From NCBI GenBank assembly GCA_000469685.2, contig LS997563.1, positions 45,124,651 to 45,188,650 on the forward strand: DNA of 64,000 nt, read 5' to 3'. Positions 61,101 to 64,000 of the stretch are shown in pieces (the stretch's first letter is position 1; each line of letters opens with the position of its first letter). The translations under genes were made by a program, and so were the position numbers. The DNA is from Haemonchus contortus. Taxonomy: Eukaryota > Nematoda > Chromadorea > Rhabditida > Trichostrongylidae. The notes beneath the pieces are model-generated. The model made no database searches, was not told where the DNA came from, and saw only the letters and a list, made by a program, of their open reading frames with translations.

Positions 61101-64000
61101 ATGGGCTCCTACGACTCTGACAGCACTGAGTGCTTGGCGATTTCCTCACTAAGCAAGCGGTATCCATTTCGTTCCAGAACATGAAATTTGCTTCTTTTTT
61201 TCCCAGAATCATTTTCCCATCTAATACTTAGCCTCCCAGTCAATCTCTGCCTAATTTCTGTATCTAGACCTTTTTCCTCCTATACTCAGACATGGTTTTT
61301 CATTCTTTTGACTTTTTTTCGAAACTTCATTCGCATTTAGTTCATGGTTTGAAGGCTAGAGCTTTATGAGGACCAGTGGAGTAATCATTGTCAATAGGAA
61401 AATGTCATCCTGTGCATGTTCTGTCGGACTGACATATGTAGGTGATCATATGGGGAGGGAAAACCACTACCCAAACAGCGTCAACGCAGTTTCAGACGAA
61501 GATCAATGTGAATAATGGAAGGTATTAGCTATAGGTTTCCAACAGGACGGCATTTATATATGACTATGACGATACTTGCGTGTTAATCTCTGATTTACCA
61601 CGCGTTCCGGAGCTCCTGCTTAAATTCGTAAGTGCCATGTCTCCTTTTTCCTCTTCACAGCCGCTTTTCGTTTTGCTTTCGCATTGTTCTGAACTCTTCC
61701 AGAAGAAATAGATTCGATTGATTCTGAGGTGAAAGCGTTCACTTCGAACTATTCTCATTTTATACTTTTTTCACGAAATCGTGAAGTCATTCCACGAATT
61801 TTACGAAAGAATCGTTCCATATAGTTTTCCTGGTCAGAATTTGTGGTTATGTTCTGCCCTATTTCGGAAGTGACGTAGTGGAATTTGGAACTACCCTATG
61901 GGGATGGAAAGCTAGAATTGAAAATCAATTTTTATTGTTATGCTTGACAGCGCTATCCGATACGCTCCTATGACTCCTTTCCGAAATCCAGTCGGCAAGT
62001 TTTATGACTGTGTAATAAAATACATTTCGAAAGGGATTGGTGTCCTGTGAGAGATCCATGGGGCCCAAGACCTTCATACGAATTTATATGCTCGAGTACG
62101 ATTTTTATTTTATGCCTTTTGTAACAATAGATCTGGAAACCTAAGTGGGAACTTCATCCAGACCTTCGTTGGAAACAATCGATACGTCGATCGATTTGAT
62201 GCATTCCCTGTTGAATATCGTTCTAAGATGTACCGGCTACTACTGCTTCCTGGACGATTCCTTTCCAAGATTCTGTGGGAACAGCGGCAGCTGTAAGCCT
62301 GTGCCATACAGTTCTCCTATTAGGTAGTCTTTGGAATTGTTCGAGGGAAGTTTTCTGTATAGAGGGATACTTAGTCATATTTCATTGTTTGACATCCTCC
62401 CAGATTGGAAGTAAGGTGGGAAAGCTATAGATTTGAGAAAGTCAGCCCGTAGGAAGTAGCAGTGGGATAGTACTCAGAAAAAATTAATGTACTTCAGGTA
62501 TTATATTATTATATAACTTTTTTATCACCAGTATATTAATGTATTGAAGTTAATGCACTGGTTATAAAAAAACGGTGGAAAATTGAGTTAATAAAAGTGA
62601 CATGGGACTTTCTCAGCATTGTTCATAGAGCGCCATTTACGTCATATTTTCCCAGTTGCTTTTAGAGTGTCAGCTGTATACTCATGGTTCCTGTCTATTT
62701 ACATTAATCCTTGGCCTAAAATCGCATCATTACGTCATTCCCAATGGTATTCATCATCAGAAGCATTTATTTGCTAGCTTTTTATTCATGAATCTGCACC
62801 ACCAGTTGCTGGGTAACTGACAGAGGGAAACGGCAAACAAACCAAATAGAATTCGTTGCTGTTTCCTAGTTGATTGGACTAGAGGGGATTTGGTGGTTTC
62901 ATGGAATGACAGAAGAACTTGGTCATTTGTATGTTCAAAATTTTTGTTGCTTCTTTGTATTGAAAGACGTCAGTAGGCCATCCTTCCCACTGCAGAGTCC
63001 GATCTATCAACGGCCAACACACGATATTTTCCCAACGATTGCAGCCCCTAACACTTTCCTTTTTTAAGACTGTTCTACTCAGATTGTCAAATGGTATCAA
63101 GTTTAGAAGCAAATGTCGCCCCATTCCTATCCCGTTTTAAGGCTAACACGGCTTTAAGAGATATCATCTTCTTAGATTTTCATTTCAGAGAGGACATACG
63201 TGACTTGGAACCGAATGCAAAATTGAACCTCCCTTGGCCTACAGGAATTTTACCCGTCCTTCCGGTGCCCATTTATTGGTTCAAAACTTTTTTATAGCAT
63301 GAAAACATGTTGGATGGTCTATTAGGCCCTTATTTGCGAGTCGTACATAAAATTAATGAATGCGTGAATACATGACGTCTATGGAATGAAGGACTTTGTC
63401 AGCAGCAGACGCCTTTCTTTTTCGCTGCAGCTTCTTCCAACATCCCTTATGTCCATTATGGCTTCCCAACACACTATGTACTACTGCATGATTACTGCGT
63501 TAACGAATGCCTTTTGTTTCGGGCTCTTTGTCTTTCACAGAACATAGCCACCTCGACGATGCCGCAGTTCTACTTTTTTTCCTGCTACTTTGCCTTTAAT
63601 AACCATTTTTGGAAACCCATATCTGCAATCCGTCCGGGTATGATTTTTTCGGAAGTAGGCCCGTTTGGGAGGATCAAAGCACTGACTTGATCGTTGGCTG
63701 GCCATCGCAAATCATTGTATAGGCCGCATATGCATTCAAATCACCACAACAGTTATGTTGCGGGTGCATCCCAAAGAGGGGATCCAGCAAAGCCAAAGAC
63801 CTACATCCTTTACCTTTCCGCGCCTTTTTTTTTGGGAGCACAGTCATGGCGCATTGTCACCGATTAAGCCTTCGCCAATGAATGTGTAGTTCTATGGTTC
63901 TCTTAATATCGTCCGCGATGAATTTTGATATTGCTACTTATAATTAACCCGGGTTTTTTTTTCGCTTCGCTGTCAATGCCCGGAAATCTCGTGCCATTCG
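58181..64000. other. 5.8 kb with no gene I can support
   Basis: AT-rich. Between 61,442 and 62,930 several stretches are flanked by good splice motifs (61442-61521, 61546-61627, 62131-62293, 62871-62930) and could be exons of a plus-strand gene, but the chain cannot be joined convincingly and no family is recognised. Confidence 0.3.

Overview
This is eukaryotic DNA, most likely from a clade V (rhabditid or strongylid, hookworm-like) nematode. The genes are broken into many short exons with gt..ttnnag junctions. One gene pair has the spacing of a nematode operon. The repeats (RTE-type LINE, piggyBac- and Tc1/mariner-type MITEs, foldback elements) fit such a genome. The species cannot be named from the sequence alone. 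Exon models were built by hand from splice motifs, reading-frame continuity and protein similarity recalled from known families; none was checked by search.

Left part (1-14,200): a minus-strand gene (14,174 to 1,278) for a predicted single-pass membrane protein, with one large exon encoding about 24 copies of a 10-residue Ala/Thr/Gln/Pro repeat. Its introns hold a frameshifted piggyBac transposase remnant, two TTAA-flanked MITEs, a large inverted repeat with tRNA-like cores, and one partial plus one longer decayed RTE-type LINE.

Centre (16,800-36,100): a small secreted saposin-like protein; two tandem paralogous TRIC (TMEM38-type) potassium channels of the ER, sharing every internal exon length; and a TOE1-type DEDD deadenylase. 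The second TRIC gene and toe-1 are arranged like an operon: a poly(A) signal followed about 105 bp later by a 3' splice acceptor ahead of the next start codon. Insertions here include a 566-bp foldback element with a perfect E2F-like palindrome and a 390-bp relative inside a toe-1 intron.

Right part (36,100-49,100): a third foldback element, then a 28-exon gene for the meiotic MutS homologue MSH-5 (39,223-49,053), with intact Walker A, Walker B and MutS ATPase motifs and three MITEs in its introns.

From 49,100 to 64,000 I find no gene I can defend. It holds a perfect 32-bp palindrome, two TTAA-type MITEs, one mariner-like end, and many short open frames and splice-like motifs that may hide exons of an unrecognised gene.

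The genes serve unrelated functions (meiotic crossover, RNA 3' trimming, ER ion balance, secretion). The best leads are the TRIC/toe-1 operon-like pair, the repeat-bearing membrane protein, and a family of foldback elements with perfect 8-bp target duplications, one of which carries E2F-like sites.
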